DNA of 64,000 bases. Source: Maridesulfovibrio bastinii DSM 16055 (GTDB taxonomy: Bacteria; Desulfobacterota; Desulfovibrionia; Desulfovibrionales; Desulfovibrionaceae). The translations under genes and the position numbers were made by a program. The DNA lies in the NCBI RefSeq assembly GCF_000429985.1, contig NZ_AUCX01000005.1:1-64000 (forward strand), given 5' to 3'. Below, in pieces: positions 25,401 to 34,248 of this stretch; the stretch's first letter is position 1, and every line of letters starts with the position of its first letter. Below the pieces are notes generated by a model. The model saw only the letters and a list, made by a program, of their open reading frames with translations. It was not told the DNA's origin and did no database searches.

Positions 25401-26715
25401 GAGCGAAACAGTCTCTTTAAATGGAAAATCCGTTTCTGTAATGGGAATGGTTGATTCCAGCGGTAAGTGGCGATCGGTCAACGATGAAAAAGTGACTATG
25501 CTGATTCCAAGCCTTGGTGAAATCAGCACGGATTTTCTTGCGGCATCCATGGCAAGGGATAATATCCGTTTTAAAGTTCTCCCGCATGCTGATGCAGGTG
25601 TGCTCAGGCTTGGACGCAACAATTCCAGTTGCAAGGAATGTATGCCTCTACAGCTCACGGCCGGGGCCTTGCTGAAATACCTTGAAAAGCGGCCTGAAGG
25701 TGAAATTTCAATGTTTCTCATGCCCAGTGCCAAGGGGCCGTGCCGGTTCGGGCAGTATTCGGTTTTTATGAATGATCTTATCATCCGTAAAAAAATAGCT
25801 GATCTGGCGGTTTTTTCTCCAAGCTCTACTAATGGTTATGGAGGACTGAGTTCTGCTGTCATGCTGGGTATGTGGCAGGGAATTGTTATAGGTTCAGTGC
25901 TGGAAGATATCCACGCAGTTATTATGACCGCATCTGGCAACAGGGAAGGTGATCTGAAACTTTTTGAAAAAATTAAGGCAGATTTGCTTGAAGCTGTGCC
26001 GCATGGCTGGAGAGAGCTTTCAAAGCGGCTTGAATCTGCGGCCACCCAATTTAAAAAGGTGAAGCTGGAACATCCCATTGAGGAGTATCCGGTTATTTCT
26101 CTCGTAGGAGAGATTTATGTAAGACACGATCCTCTGGCCCGCCACGGACTTCTGGAAAGGCTTTCCGGGCAGGGTTTTATTGTTCACGTTGCCCCTGTTC
26201 TTGAATGGATGAAATACACAGACTGGCTTAACCGTAAAGGAATTGAAGGACGGGCCGGTCTCGGGACCATGATTCGTCAGGGTATTAAAGGATATTTTGA
26301 AAGGAAAGTACGAACCATTCTTGCCAGGAGTGGGCTTGTAAAATACCCCGCACCGGACGTGAATAAAGTTGTCGGGCTTGGCGAAAAATATGTTTCCAGA
26401 TACCTGACTGGTGAAGCTGTGCTCACTGTAGGTGCGGCTCTGCACGAAATTTTATCACCTGCATGTGGTGTTATTGCTATCGGTCCTTTCGGCTGCATGC
26501 CTTCAAGAGTGGCTGAAGCTGTTTTAAGTGAAAAAATTAATACTGCTGCCGTGGAAGGTAAAGCAGGGGATATTTTAGAAAAGGATATGCCGCTTCCTTT
26601 TCTTGCCATTGAGACGGATGCGAATCCTTTCCCGCAACTGATTGAAGCCCGTCTGGAATCATTCTGTCTTCAGGCAAGAAGGCTGCATGAGCGGATTTCC
26701 GCTAAAAATCATTAG
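22450..26715 (+). CDS. Giant acyl-CoA dehydratase activase / dehydratase-like fusion
   Basis: A 1421-residue cytoplasmic protein. Two tandem BcrA/D-BadF/G-type ATPase domains come first (about residues 1-255 and 300-565). Both carry the cluster cysteine loop, in the first as CASGTGEFL and in the second as CSAGTGSFLEE; the second has the phosphate loop GLDVGSTTTKG. A DUF2229-type region (about 600-830) and a C-terminal HgdB-like part rich in Cys follow. Such activases hydrolyse ATP to inject an electron into a 2-hydroxyacyl-CoA dehydratase or double-cubane reductase. Large fused versions are known in anaerobes but their substrates are not. Translation starts at TTG (22450) overlapping the previous stop, with GAAGGA upstream. 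The only double-cubane-type partner in the window is at 40.1-41.3 kb. Confidence 0.87.
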   Translation: MNNSISKTLGICAGASSIGLIMTTKDISGEIEVVFSRSRSHDGDPGGTLEEMLLDLGDLSGLKVAATGRKFRHLLNISTISEPEALEPALVFSGIPQSGCRTVISAGGETFMAYQIDSEGSIVSVHTGNKCASGTGEFLLQQLGRMGLEVSDMSSMDMDCEAYPVSGRCSVFCKSDCTHALNKGVPVEAVVSGLATMMAGKCLEIISRLPRENVALIGGCSANIFMVRELERKIPNIVIPENAALMEALGASLWAHEHETVEFTGVAGLIRKGASAFTSHSSLENYLQYVEFHEGLRGQYRAADEIIIGLDVGSTTTKGVVVRSADDEILASSYLRTNGDPVGAARKVYKDLAEQLPGGIKATALGVTGSGRAIAGLHAGTPAIINEIIAHATAAVYFDPEVDTIFEIGGQDAKYTWLKNSVPCDYAMNEACSAGTGSFLEESARETLGINVEDIADTAFKGQNPPNFSDQCAAFIGSDIKLAGQDGLPAADIVAGLVYSICMNYSARVKGNRPLGRKIFMQGGVCYNRAVPVAMAALTGRKIVVPPDPGLMGAFGVALEASKRIRAGLIPGGSFDLNELSVRNVEYKEPFICKGGGMNCDRRCRISRIKVEGRVLPFGGICNRYDNIAAGEQKKLGIDLVTWREKRVFRDYNPAEQGSGVVGMNRSLLMNSWFPLFNAFFRNLGLGVILPETPDAEGMERKGAPFCHPVELAHGGMGALLKLDPDYFFLPHFRHLPLKSGDRSCACVLVQGEPYYLRTAFPELEKQKVFSPVLNMQDGIENIRKAMLETARKMVFSKSAAAAAFDGALKVQEEFFKDIEAEGRRVLLDIESDPERNGIILFGRPYNAFSSWANKAIPAKFSTRGIDVIPCDMIPGSGGCPDSRNMYWAMGEIIMNAAKYCSENDNLFGTYITNFSCGPDSFLLGYFRDIMGRKPSLTLELDSHVADAGLETRIEAFLDIAAAYSGDRSDSPGGVEVFKAAYCRSETVSLNGKSVSVMGMVDSSGKWRSVNDEKVTMLIPSLGEISTDFLAASMARDNIRFKVLPHADAGVLRLGRNNSSCKECMPLQLTAGALLKYLEKRPEGEISMFLMPSAKGPCRFGQYSVFMNDLIIRKKIADLAVFSPSSTNGYGGLSSAVMLGMWQGIVIGSVLEDIHAVIMTASGNREGDLKLFEKIKADLLEAVPHGWRELSKRLESAATQFKKVKLEHPIEEYPVISLVGEIYVRHDPLARHGLLERLSGQGFIVHVAPVLEWMKYTDWLNRKGIEGRAGLGTMIRQGIKGYFERKVRTILARSGLVKYPAPDVNKVVGLGEKYVSRYLTGEAVLTVGAALHEILSPACGVIAIGPFGCMPSRVAEAVLSEKINTAAVEGKAGDILEKDMPLPFLAIETDANPFPQLIEARLESFCLQARRLHERISAKNH

Positions 26716-26756
26716 TAATGAATTCTAGCTTGCTGCTGAGATAAGTTGAAGAATAT

Positions 26757-26800
26757 AAAAAATCCGGAAGGATAACTCTCAAAAGTTAAACCTTCCGGAT
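26757..26800 (-). terminator. Terminator of the ABC-F gene
   Basis: ATCCGGAAGG pairs with CCTTCCGGAT over a 19-base loop. On the reverse strand it is followed by a run of six U (the A-run 26757-26762). It also lies just past the plus-strand activase stop and could stop that transcript less efficiently. Confidence 0.7.
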
Positions 26801-26831
26801 CATGACTATCTTTGAGCTGATTTTATTCAGT

Positions 26832-28748
26832 TTATTTTTCCCTTGCGGCGTATTCTTCCAGTTTTGCTTCTACATATTCCCAGCGTTCGTAAACTTGTTC
26901 CAGCTCTTTTTCCATTTCTTCGAGTCGGTTCTGGATGTCGGCCATTTCAGCTGCTTCCTGCTTATAAAACTCAGGCTGAGACATATTATTGTGTATTTCT
27001 TCTATGCCGCTTTCAAGTTTTTCAATTTTGATTGGAAGCTCATGAATTTCTTCTGAAAGGGCTTCTTTTTCACGCTGCTCTTTGTAGCTCAGCTTTTCAG
27101 GGCGTTTTTCTTTTTTGGTCGGCTTTGGTTTAGGAGTTTTATCTTTCTTTTCCTGCTCAGGCTCCGGTCTTTGTCTAAGCCAGTCATCATAGCCGCCAAC
27201 ATATTCGTTGACCACTGCGTTGCCTTCAAAGGCTATGGTGCTTGAAACCACATTGTTTAGAAAGGCTCTGTCATGGCTGACGATTATGACTGTTCCCGGA
27301 TACTCCATAATACGGTCTTCAAGCAGCTCCAGAGTTTCTGCATCAAGATCGTTTGTGGGTTCGTCCATTACCAGCAGGTTTGAAGGTCTTGTAAACAGCC
27401 TTGCAAGAAGTAGACGGTTTCTTTCTCCACCTGAAAGTACTCTGACCGGGCTGTTGGCCCTGTCTGCTGAAAACAGAAAATCTTTCAGGTATCCTATAAC
27501 ATGCTTGGTAACACCGTTTATGGTTACGGTATCGTTGCCGTCTGCAATGCAGTCACGCACAGTACTGTCAGGATCAAGCTGTTCACGGTGCTGGTCAAAG
27601 TAAGAAATTTCCAGCTTGGTACCAAGTTTTATCTGTCCGCTGTGCGGTTTAATTTCCCCAAGAAGAGCCTGAATAAGAGTTGTTTTTCCGGCTCCGTTGG
27701 GTCCGATGATTCCAACTCTGTCACCGCGGACAATGAGGGTGCTGAAATCTTTGAATATGGTTTTGCCATCCCATCCGAAAGAAATATCAATGGCCTCAGC
27801 CACAACCTTTCCTGACTTTTGAGCTTCCTGAATTGCAATTTTTGCTTTTCCGGTTTTTTCTCTGCGGGCCATGCGTTCATCACGCATTTTTTTCAATGCC
27901 CGGACCCGGCCTTCGTTTCTGGTCCTGCGGGCTTTAATCCCCTGTCTGATCCAGACTTCCTCACGGGCCAGTTTTTTATCAAATTCAGAATTTGTTTTTT
28001 CTTCTGCTGCAAGCAATTCTTCTTTATGCTTCAGGAAGGTGTCATAGTCACAGGTCCAGTCGGCAAGGTTGCCACGGTCGAGTTCAATTATTCTGGTGGC
28101 CACTTTCCGCAGAAACATACGGTCATGGGTTATGAATACAAGCGTTTTTACATGACGCAGAATAAATTCTTCAAGCCATGAAATTGAATCTATATCAAGA
28201 TGGTTGGTCGGTTCATCAAGCAGCAGGACATCCGGGTTTCCGGCCAGAGCGCGGGCCAGAAGCGTGCGTCTTTTCAAACCGCCGGAAAGGGTTTCAAATC
28301 TTGGTGTAGTTGTAAGGCTCAGCTTGGAAATTATGGTTTCCACCAGCCGTAAAGCTTCCCAGCCGCCCTGATTTTGTAATTCTTCTTCTATCTCGGCAAG
28401 CTTACTGAGATTTTTATCATCGGTCATTTCCAAGCTGGTTCTGTGGTAGGCGGCGATTGTTTCTCCCAGCGATCCGAGTCCTCCGGCAACAACTTCAAAG
28501 ATAGTTCCTTCAAGTTTTTCCGGTACCTTCTGAGAGAGTCTGGCTACAGTGATGCCCCTTGCTGTGGAAATTGTTCCGCTGTCAGGGGTTAAATCTCCAC
28601 TTAACAGCCTGAGCAGAGTGGATTTACCCTCTCCGTTACGCCCGACAATGCAGATTCGCTGTCCTTCTTCAATCTGGAATGATACGTTATCTAAAAGTAA
28701 CGGTCCGCCGAAAGTCATGCTGACATTATTTATACTCATCAAAGCCAT
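26832..28748 (-). CDS. uup: ABC-F family ATPase, Uup-like
   Basis: A 638-residue soluble protein with two ABC ATPase domains and no membrane part. Walker A motifs are GRNGEGKST (about residues 36-44) and GPNGAGKTT. Signatures are LSGGLKRR and LSGGERNR, and both Walker B motifs end in DEPTN. The inter-domain linker is charged (KKMRDERMARREKTGK). A C-terminal coiled coil (about 555-638), as in Uup, binds DNA or ribosomes. ABC-F proteins act on ribosomes, resolving stalled translation. CGGAGA precedes the ATG. Confidence 0.9.
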   Translation of the reverse strand: MALMSINNVSMTFGGPLLLDNVSFQIEEGQRICIVGRNGEGKSTLLRLLSGDLTPDSGTISTARGITVARLSQKVPEKLEGTIFEVVAGGLGSLGETIAAYHRTSLEMTDDKNLSKLAEIEEELQNQGGWEALRLVETIISKLSLTTTPRFETLSGGLKRRTLLARALAGNPDVLLLDEPTNHLDIDSISWLEEFILRHVKTLVFITHDRMFLRKVATRIIELDRGNLADWTCDYDTFLKHKEELLAAEEKTNSEFDKKLAREEVWIRQGIKARRTRNEGRVRALKKMRDERMARREKTGKAKIAIQEAQKSGKVVAEAIDISFGWDGKTIFKDFSTLIVRGDRVGIIGPNGAGKTTLIQALLGEIKPHSGQIKLGTKLEISYFDQHREQLDPDSTVRDCIADGNDTVTINGVTKHVIGYLKDFLFSADRANSPVRVLSGGERNRLLLARLFTRPSNLLVMDEPTNDLDAETLELLEDRIMEYPGTVIIVSHDRAFLNNVVSSTIAFEGNAVVNEYVGGYDDWLRQRPEPEQEKKDKTPKPKPTKKEKRPEKLSYKEQREKEALSEEIHELPIKIEKLESGIEEIHNNMSQPEFYKQEAAEMADIQNRLEEMEKELEQVYERWEYVEAKLEEYAAREK

Positions 28749-28997
28749 TGTATTCTCCGTGGCGCAGGTGTTAAAATCTTGTAAATCCCGCGAGGGGCGC
28801 AGTGTAGATTTTTGACGGACAAAAGGGAAGAACCTTTGACTGTCTGAAAAATGGTTCTAATTGTATCATTGACGTATTGTTTGTTATAGGGCAGTGGTTG
28901 AGCCCGTATTGAAGATTATTTTCTTTAAGGTTAAATATATATCAGTTTACGATATTTCGATTGTTAAAAGTTTGAAGCAAGAAGAGGGTGGTGCTGG

Positions 28998-29399
28998 ATG
29001 TCAACCGGCGATAGAATGCTGGATATATTTCAGGAAGAGACAGGAGACAGGCTGGACAGCCTTGAATCCGGCCTTATTTCGCTTGAAAACAGTGATGATG
29101 AGTATGATTCTGGAATAATAAATTCCATATTCAGGGACGCTCATTCTATAAAGGCCGGGTCTAATCTTTTGAAATTAAGCAAAATTGAAGAGCTGGCCCA
29201 TCAGCTTGAAAATGTTCTTGAGATGGTTCGTACGAACGAGATAGAACCTATCGAGGTCGTCATCACCGCATGCCTTGAAGCTGTTGATAAATTGAGAGAT
29301 CTTAATGACGATCTGCTTGAAAGCAATGAAAAAGGTATCCGCCTGCATGTAATGATGCTTAAGGTTGCTGCCAAAAAAGCTCTTGAAGCGGCTAAATGA
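28998..29399 (+). CDS. Stand-alone histidine phosphotransfer (Hpt) domain protein
   Basis: A 133-residue helical protein that is essentially one Hpt domain resembling CheA P1. The phospho-acceptor histidine lies in FRDAHSIKAGSNLL (about residues 42-55), matching the CheA-type AHTIKG context, and LEELAHQLENVLEMVR-like sequence follows. It probably shuttles phosphate between a hybrid kinase and a response regulator; the hybrid kinase at 45-47 kb ends in a receiver and is a conceivable partner. The ATG is preceded by GAGG at about ten bases. No neighbour suggests a pathway. Confidence 0.8.
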   Translation: MSTGDRMLDIFQEETGDRLDSLESGLISLENSDDEYDSGIINSIFRDAHSIKAGSNLLKLSKIEELAHQLENVLEMVRTNEIEPIEVVITACLEAVDKLRDLNDDLLESNEKGIRLHVMMLKVAAKKALEAAK

Positions 29400-29785
29400 T
29401 TTTATTGAAACTGATATGTCACATTTTAAGAAGTCAATTATGGACAAAATGACAGTGTTCAAGATTAAATGGATACCATAACAAGTGCTTACGCTTTTTT
29501 ATGGCTTGTTGGCTAAATTGTCATTTGCTTTGAGACCTGTTTATTGCTACTGAGTATTCGGTTTAAGAAAAAACAGTCCTTAACCGCCTCTTTCTGTCTC
29601 TATATTATTTTTCTTCATCTTCCCCCCTGTCTCACATCTCATACAGCTGTTATGCTGGCTTCACCTTTATATTAATTTTCTTCTGGTTATTTCCCGGGAG
29701 ATCATTTCTGTTTTTTATGTATTCTGTTAATCTTTTATTTGTCTGGAGAACTTAATTAATCATGACTAAAATACCGGGAGGACCG
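29400..29785 (+). other. Pyrimidine-rich leader region of the DAHP synthase - aroB operon
   Basis: About 386 bases with strong C/T bias on the plus strand (for example TCTTCATCTTCCCCCCTGTCTC around 29611-29632). It probably contains the operon's promoter and a long 5' UTR. A 12-codon ORF at 29717-29755 encodes one Tyr, one Phe and one Trp just before the gene, but I see no attenuator stems after it, so I do not call a leader peptide. Confidence 0.35.
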
Positions 29786-30877
29786 ATGAGTGTAGATCTC
29801 GATATAACACCAATTAAAGACTGGGGATTTGAATTTGACGGACCGCTGATTATTGCCGGACCATGCAGTGCCGAGAGCCGTGAACAGGTTTTGGAAACAG
29901 CTAAAGGCGTGGCAAAAAGCGGCGCACATATGCTGCGTGCCGGAATCTGGAAACCCCGTACCCGCCCGAATTGCTTTGAAGGTATGGGAGAAGAAGGTCT
30001 TAAATGGCTTGTTGAGGCCCGTGAAGTAACCGGAATGCCTATTTCCGTTGAAACTGCAAATCCTGAGCATGTGGAATTATGCCTTAAATATAATGTCGAC
30101 CTTATCTGGGTTGGCGCACGTACTACTGTAAACCCGTTTGCTGTGCAGGCTCTGGCAGATTCGCTTGAAGGTTCTGATATTCCTGTTCTGGTAAAAAATC
30201 CTATCAACCCCGATGTTGAATTATGGATAGGTGCTCTTGAACGCTTGAACAAAGCCGGAGTAACCAAACTCGGTGCTATTCACCGCGGTTTTTCTTCCGC
30301 CAGAGCAACAGAATATCGCAACGCTCCCAACTGGAGAATTTTTATTGAGCTGCGCCGCCGTTGTGAAGGAATGCCTATAATCTGTGACCCCAGCCATTTG
30401 TGCGGAAAGCGTGCTCTTATCCCCGCTGTGGCCCAGAAAGCTCTAGATCTGCTTTTTGACGGTCTGATGATTGAATCCCATATCAATCCTGACGTTGCTT
30501 TAAGTGACAGCAAACAGCAGTTCACTCCTGATGATCTTGCAAAAGTTATTGCTGATCTTAAACCGCGCAACCCTGCTGCAACTGATGAAAACTTTATCCT
30601 TTCCATTGAAAAGGAACGTATCAGACTCGGCGAAATAGATGATCAGATTGTTGATCTTCTTGATGAAAGAATGCAGCTCTCACGGCATATCGGTGAGCTT
30701 AAAAGAAGCCGCGGTCTTGCTCTTCTTCAGCCTGCGCAGTGGAAGAAGACCGCAGAGAGAAGAGTTGAGGAAGCTGAAAAGCGTGGCATGGATGCTCATT
30801 TTATGCTGCGTGTTTTCCAGTACATCCACGAAGAATCACTGCGTCAGCAGGAAGATATAATCGCTGGTGAAGAATAA
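29786..30877 (+). CDS. Bifunctional DAHP synthase (type I-beta) / chorismate mutase
   Basis: A 363-residue two-domain enzyme. Residues about 1-260 are KDO8P-synthase-like DAHP synthase: IIAGPCSAES near residue 24, the metal and substrate motif AGIWKPRTRP, NPINPDVELW and CDPSHLCGKR. This condenses PEP with erythrose-4-phosphate to open the shikimate pathway. The last 90 residues are an AroQ-type chorismate mutase (IRLGEIDDQIVDLLDERMQL), which starts Phe/Tyr synthesis and may provide feedback control. The start at 29786 (MSVDLDI) is favoured by GGGAGG four bases upstream over the ATG at 29762. Its stop shares one base with the aroB start. Confidence 0.93.
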   Translation: MSVDLDITPIKDWGFEFDGPLIIAGPCSAESREQVLETAKGVAKSGAHMLRAGIWKPRTRPNCFEGMGEEGLKWLVEAREVTGMPISVETANPEHVELCLKYNVDLIWVGARTTVNPFAVQALADSLEGSDIPVLVKNPINPDVELWIGALERLNKAGVTKLGAIHRGFSSARATEYRNAPNWRIFIELRRRCEGMPIICDPSHLCGKRALIPAVAQKALDLLFDGLMIESHINPDVALSDSKQQFTPDDLAKVIADLKPRNPAATDENFILSIEKERIRLGEIDDQIVDLLDERMQLSRHIGELKRSRGLALLQPAQWKKTAERRVEEAEKRGMDAHFMLRVFQYIHEESLRQQEDIIAGEE

Positions 30878-31962
30878 TGAAAACTGTTTCAGTGGAACTG
30901 AAAGGTTCCTTTGATAATTCCTATGATATTACTGTTGACGAGTCTGTTTCGGACAGGCTCGTCAACGATCTTTGCGAGCATCGGTACGGTAAACGTCCTG
31001 TAGTTATCTGTGATGAAAATACTTCAGAACTTTTCGGTATAAAGCTGGTTGAAATTCTGGCCGGGAAACAACTTGATCCGCTCCTGCTTACTGTTCCTGC
31101 CGGGGAAGAAAGTAAATCCCTGAATATGTTTTCTTCATTGCTTGAGGGAATGCTTGAAGCAGGTATAACCCGTCAGGATGTGGTTGTTGCTTTGGGCGGG
31201 GGCGTTGTAGGCGATCTCTCCGGTTATGTAGCCGGAAGTTATATGCGTGGTCTTAATTTTGTACAGGTGCCTACAACACTGCTTTCTCAGGTGGATTCCT
31301 CGGTTGGCGGAAAAGTCGCGGTAAACATTCCGGGCGGTAAAAATTATTGTGGAATGTTTTATCAGCCCAAAGCTGTTTTTGCCGGAATTGAAGCCTTGAA
31401 TTCTCTTGAGAAAAAAGAGGTCGCCAGCGGTCTTGGTGAAGTCGTCAAGCACGGTATTATTGCTGACAGGGAATTTACATTATATCTCGATGATAATGCT
31501 GAAGCGGTGCATGAGCTTGAGTCTGAGGTCATGAAGCATATTGTTTCCCGCTGTTGCGAGATTAAAGCCGATGTTGTCCGCCGCGATGAAAAGGAAGGCG
31601 GGGTAAGGCGTATATTAAATTATGGCCATACTGTCGGTCACGCTATTGAAACCAACTCCGGATACAGCCTGACACATGGAGAATGTGTGGCCTGGGGGAT
31701 GAGAATCATTGGTGCAGCTGCCAACGCGGCAGGGCTCTTTTCTAATGATGATCTGGAAATTCAGAACAGGGTAATGGACCGGCTCGGACTTGCTGTCGGC
31801 AGTATTACTGTGGATACTGATGCCGTGATGGCGATGATGAAGCGGGATAAGAAAGTTAAAGATGGAAAGATTGTAATGATCGTGCCCCGCAAAATAGGCG
31901 AGGTTGAAATTATGGCTGACTTTCCGCTGGAACTGATAGCTGCAGAGCTTGATAAATTTTAG
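30877..31962 (+). CDS. aroB: 3-dehydroquinate synthase
   Basis: A 361-residue NAD- and metal-dependent enzyme converting DAHP to 3-dehydroquinate, the second shikimate step. Motifs: ALGGGVVGDLSGYVAGSY (about residues 104-121, NAD binding), PTTLLSQVDSSVGGK (about 131-145), the metal-ligand Glu in GLGEVVKHG and the His pair in NYGHTVGHAIE. The start ATG overlaps the stop of the DAHP synthase gene (TAATG), giving tight translational coupling of the first two pathway enzymes. A terminator follows. Confidence 0.96.
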   Translation: MKTVSVELKGSFDNSYDITVDESVSDRLVNDLCEHRYGKRPVVICDENTSELFGIKLVEILAGKQLDPLLLTVPAGEESKSLNMFSSLLEGMLEAGITRQDVVVALGGGVVGDLSGYVAGSYMRGLNFVQVPTTLLSQVDSSVGGKVAVNIPGGKNYCGMFYQPKAVFAGIEALNSLEKKEVASGLGEVVKHGIIADREFTLYLDDNAEAVHELESEVMKHIVSRCCEIKADVVRRDEKEGGVRRILNYGHTVGHAIETNSGYSLTHGECVAWGMRIIGAAANAAGLFSNDDLEIQNRVMDRLGLAVGSITVDTDAVMAMMKRDKKVKDGKIVMIVPRKIGEVEIMADFPLELIAAELDKF

Positions 31963-32000
31963 CGCAAAGCTGTTCTGCAATATTAGCTGATATTTAATTC

Positions 32001-32030
32001 AGCCCGTCATTTTTGATGGCGGGCTTTTAT
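32001..32030. terminator. Terminator between aroB and the IclR gene
   Basis: AGCCCGTCAT pairs with ATGGCGGGCT (one G-U) across a short TTTTG loop, followed by TTTT; convergent genes lie on both sides. Confidence 0.75.
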
Positions 32031-32032
32031 TT

Positions 32033-32779
32033 TTATCTGATCAAGCCGGATAATTTTTTAGAAATTTCCTGCCCTACAGCAACCAGCAGTTTGCCGGATT
32101 CCAGAGCTTTTTTATCATCAAACCTGTAGCTTGCGGCAACAATGCTGATAGCCCCGACAGGATAGCCCGTGCTGTCCAGAAGCGGAACTCCTACACAGTG
32201 GATTCCTTCCTCGTGTTCCCCGTCTTCTTCGCTGTAACCCTGCCTGCGGAACTTTTCCAGCTGCGTTCTCAGCTCTTCTGGGTCGATTATGCTTCTGGGG
32301 GTTTTGCGCTCAAGCGGATGTGAAAGATGTTCTTCCAGTTCATCTTCCGGCAGAGACATAAGCACAGCTTTTCCCCCACCGGTGCAGTGGAAAAGTGGCT
32401 GTTGTCCCAGCTGAAATTGTGTTGCTACAGGTCTGTGTGATTGAATTCGTTCAAGATAATATAATTTTTTGTCTTCGTGCGCAAAAAGATTGACCGATTC
32501 ACCGCTTTTCTGCTCAATTTCGTGAAGATAAGGCAGGCAGAACTCGCTTAACCCTTTCTGTGATCTGTATGCCGTTGCCCAGAGCACTGCTCCGGGACCG
32601 ATCTGGTAGAGACCTGTCATACCTTTTATCACCAGATTATATTCAGCAAGCGTGCTTAAAAGGCGTGAAGCCGAAGCTTTTGGCATTCCAAGGGCGCGTG
32701 AAATCTGCATAACCCCGCAGGGTTCATGGTTTTGCGATAGATAGTTTAAAATTGAAACAGCTTTTCCGAAAGTGGACAT
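32033..32779 (-). CDS. IclR-family transcriptional regulator
   Basis: A 248-residue regulator. The N-terminal winged helix-turn-helix is at about residues 1-65 (AVSILNYLSQ, then ISRALGMPKASASRLLSTL). A GAF-like ligand domain ends in the family segment CVGVPLLDSTGYPVGAISI. MSTFGKAV at 32779 is taken as start because homology begins there; the 31 residues upstream look like translated promoter DNA. It is divergent from metC with a 212-base gap, so control of metC and itself is the simplest inference. The effector is unknown. Confidence 0.87.
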   Translation of the reverse strand: MSTFGKAVSILNYLSQNHEPCGVMQISRALGMPKASASRLLSTLAEYNLVIKGMTGLYQIGPGAVLWATAYRSQKGLSEFCLPYLHEIEQKSGESVNLFAHEDKKLYYLERIQSHRPVATQFQLGQQPLFHCTGGGKAVLMSLPEDELEEHLSHPLERKTPRSIIDPEELRTQLEKFRRQGYSEEDGEHEEGIHCVGVPLLDSTGYPVGAISIVAASYRFDDKKALESGKLLVAVGQEISKKLSGLIR

Positions 32780-32991
32780 ATAATGTTGACCTGTCGTTCT
32801 TTTGCATTTTGAATTAATTGAGTAGTATATGTGATTAGCGTTGAAGATACAAGTAGCAGACTTTTTTAGCAATTTTTAAAGGGATTGTAATTTTAGGCTG
32901 GGTTTCCCGCTGTATATATAATTTGGTTGATGCTAATTGTTTTTATTGGAAATTTTTAAAGATTGAGCTGTTAAATTGAATGGAGAGCAAA

Positions 32992-34152
32992 ATGAATTAT
33001 GATATAGCCACAACACTGATCAATTCCGGCCGCAAGGAAGCCTTGCTGGCAACAGAAACAATAAATCCTCCTGTTCATAGGGCTTCAACTGTCCTTTTTG
33101 ATTCTTATTCCGACATGCTGAAAGCCAATAAGGGTGAGCTTGATAAAGTTGCCTATGGCACAGAGGGGCTGGCAGCTCAAAAGGCTTTTGAAGAATCTAT
33201 GCGTGTTCTTGAAGGGGCTGAGGGATGTATTGCTTTTCAGTCCGGCATCAATGCCATTGATATGGCTCTTCTGGCTTTTTTGAAATCCGGGGATCACATC
33301 CTTGTATGTGACAATGTTTACGGACCGACCAGAAATTTCTGCAATACCGTGCTCTCCAGGTTCGGAGTTGAAACTGATTATTTTCCTTCAAGTACCGGTT
33401 CTGAAATAAAAAACTGGATTAAGGATAATACCCGGGTTGTGTTTGTGGAGTCACCCGGCTCAAATACCTTCGAAATTCAGGATATTCCGGCCATTGCCAG
33501 TGTCTGCGCTGATTATGAAATAACACTGATTATGGACAATACATGGGCTACACCATTGTTTTTCAAGGCTCTTGATAATGGTGTTGATGTTTCAATCCAC
33601 TCAGCCAGCAAGTATATTTCAGGGCATTCCGATATTTTGCTGGGAACGGTTTCAGCAAATAAAAAAAGTTGGAAAACTATTAGAAATTTTTGCGAAACTC
33701 TGGAACTGTTTGCTCCAGCAGAAGACTGCTATCAGGCTTTGAGAGGTCTCAGAACTTTGCCTGTCCGGCTGAAACAGCACGAACGCTCGGCTTTGCGGGT
33801 AGCACAGGCTTTGGAAGAACTTGATTGTGTGGCTGAAGTTCTCCATCCTGCTCTTGAGTCTCATCCTGAACATGAACTATGGAAGCGTGATTTTAAAGGT
33901 TCCAGCGGACTTTTTGCTTTTGTTTTAAACCGTGACCTTGAAGATCGCGATCATTCAAAGTTTATGGATAATCTTGAACTTTTCGGATTGGGCTACAGCT
34001 GGGGAGGCTTTAAAAGTCTTATTACCGGCGGTCGCTTCAATCGCAGTAATTCATTTAGATACAATGGCAGGACTATATTCAGGGTCTATATCGGCCTTGA
34101 AGATGCTGATGATCTGATCATGGATTTAAAGCAGGGGCTGGCAAGACTTTAG
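32992..34152 (+). CDS. metC: Cystathionine beta-lyase (PLP-dependent, Cys/Met metabolism family)
   Basis: A 386-residue fold-type I PLP enzyme. Signatures: YGTEGLAAQKAFEESM near residue 46, QSGINAIDMAL, MDNTWATPLFF and the PLP lysine in SIHSASKYISGHSD (about residues 203-216). The overall pattern matches proteobacterial MetC, which splits cystathionine to homocysteine, pyruvate and ammonia; related cysteine/methionine lyases would look similar. The start at 32992 (MNYDIATT) has GGAGAG seven bases upstream and is preferred over 32980, which has none. Divergent from an IclR regulator, terminated by a strong hairpin. Confidence 0.88.
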   Translation: MNYDIATTLINSGRKEALLATETINPPVHRASTVLFDSYSDMLKANKGELDKVAYGTEGLAAQKAFEESMRVLEGAEGCIAFQSGINAIDMALLAFLKSGDHILVCDNVYGPTRNFCNTVLSRFGVETDYFPSSTGSEIKNWIKDNTRVVFVESPGSNTFEIQDIPAIASVCADYEITLIMDNTWATPLFFKALDNGVDVSIHSASKYISGHSDILLGTVSANKKSWKTIRNFCETLELFAPAEDCYQALRGLRTLPVRLKQHERSALRVAQALEELDCVAEVLHPALESHPEHELWKRDFKGSSGLFAFVLNRDLEDRDHSKFMDNLELFGLGYSWGGFKSLITGGRFNRSNSFRYNGRTIFRVYIGLEDADDLIMDLKQGLARL

Positions 34153-34183
34153 ATTCCCTTCAAGTTTAGTCAGACGTTAAATG

Positions 34184-34226
34184 AAAACCGCTGTTACGGC
34201 TTGTCAGTCGTAACAGCGGTTTTTTA
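34184..34226. terminator. Bidirectional terminator downstream of metC
   Basis: A perfect 15-bp stem, AAAACCGCTGTTACG with CGTAACAGCGGTTTT, and a 10-base loop. T-runs follow on both strands, for metC and for the convergent DJ-1 gene. Confidence 0.9.
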
Positions 34227-34248
34227 GTTTATAGGGCTTAATTAAATC

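Noticed and set aside
29717-29755. 12-codon ORF with Tyr, Phe and Trp before the DAHP synthase gene, considered as an aromatic leader peptide
   Set aside because: Only single aromatic codons, and no terminator/antiterminator stems between it and the gene.
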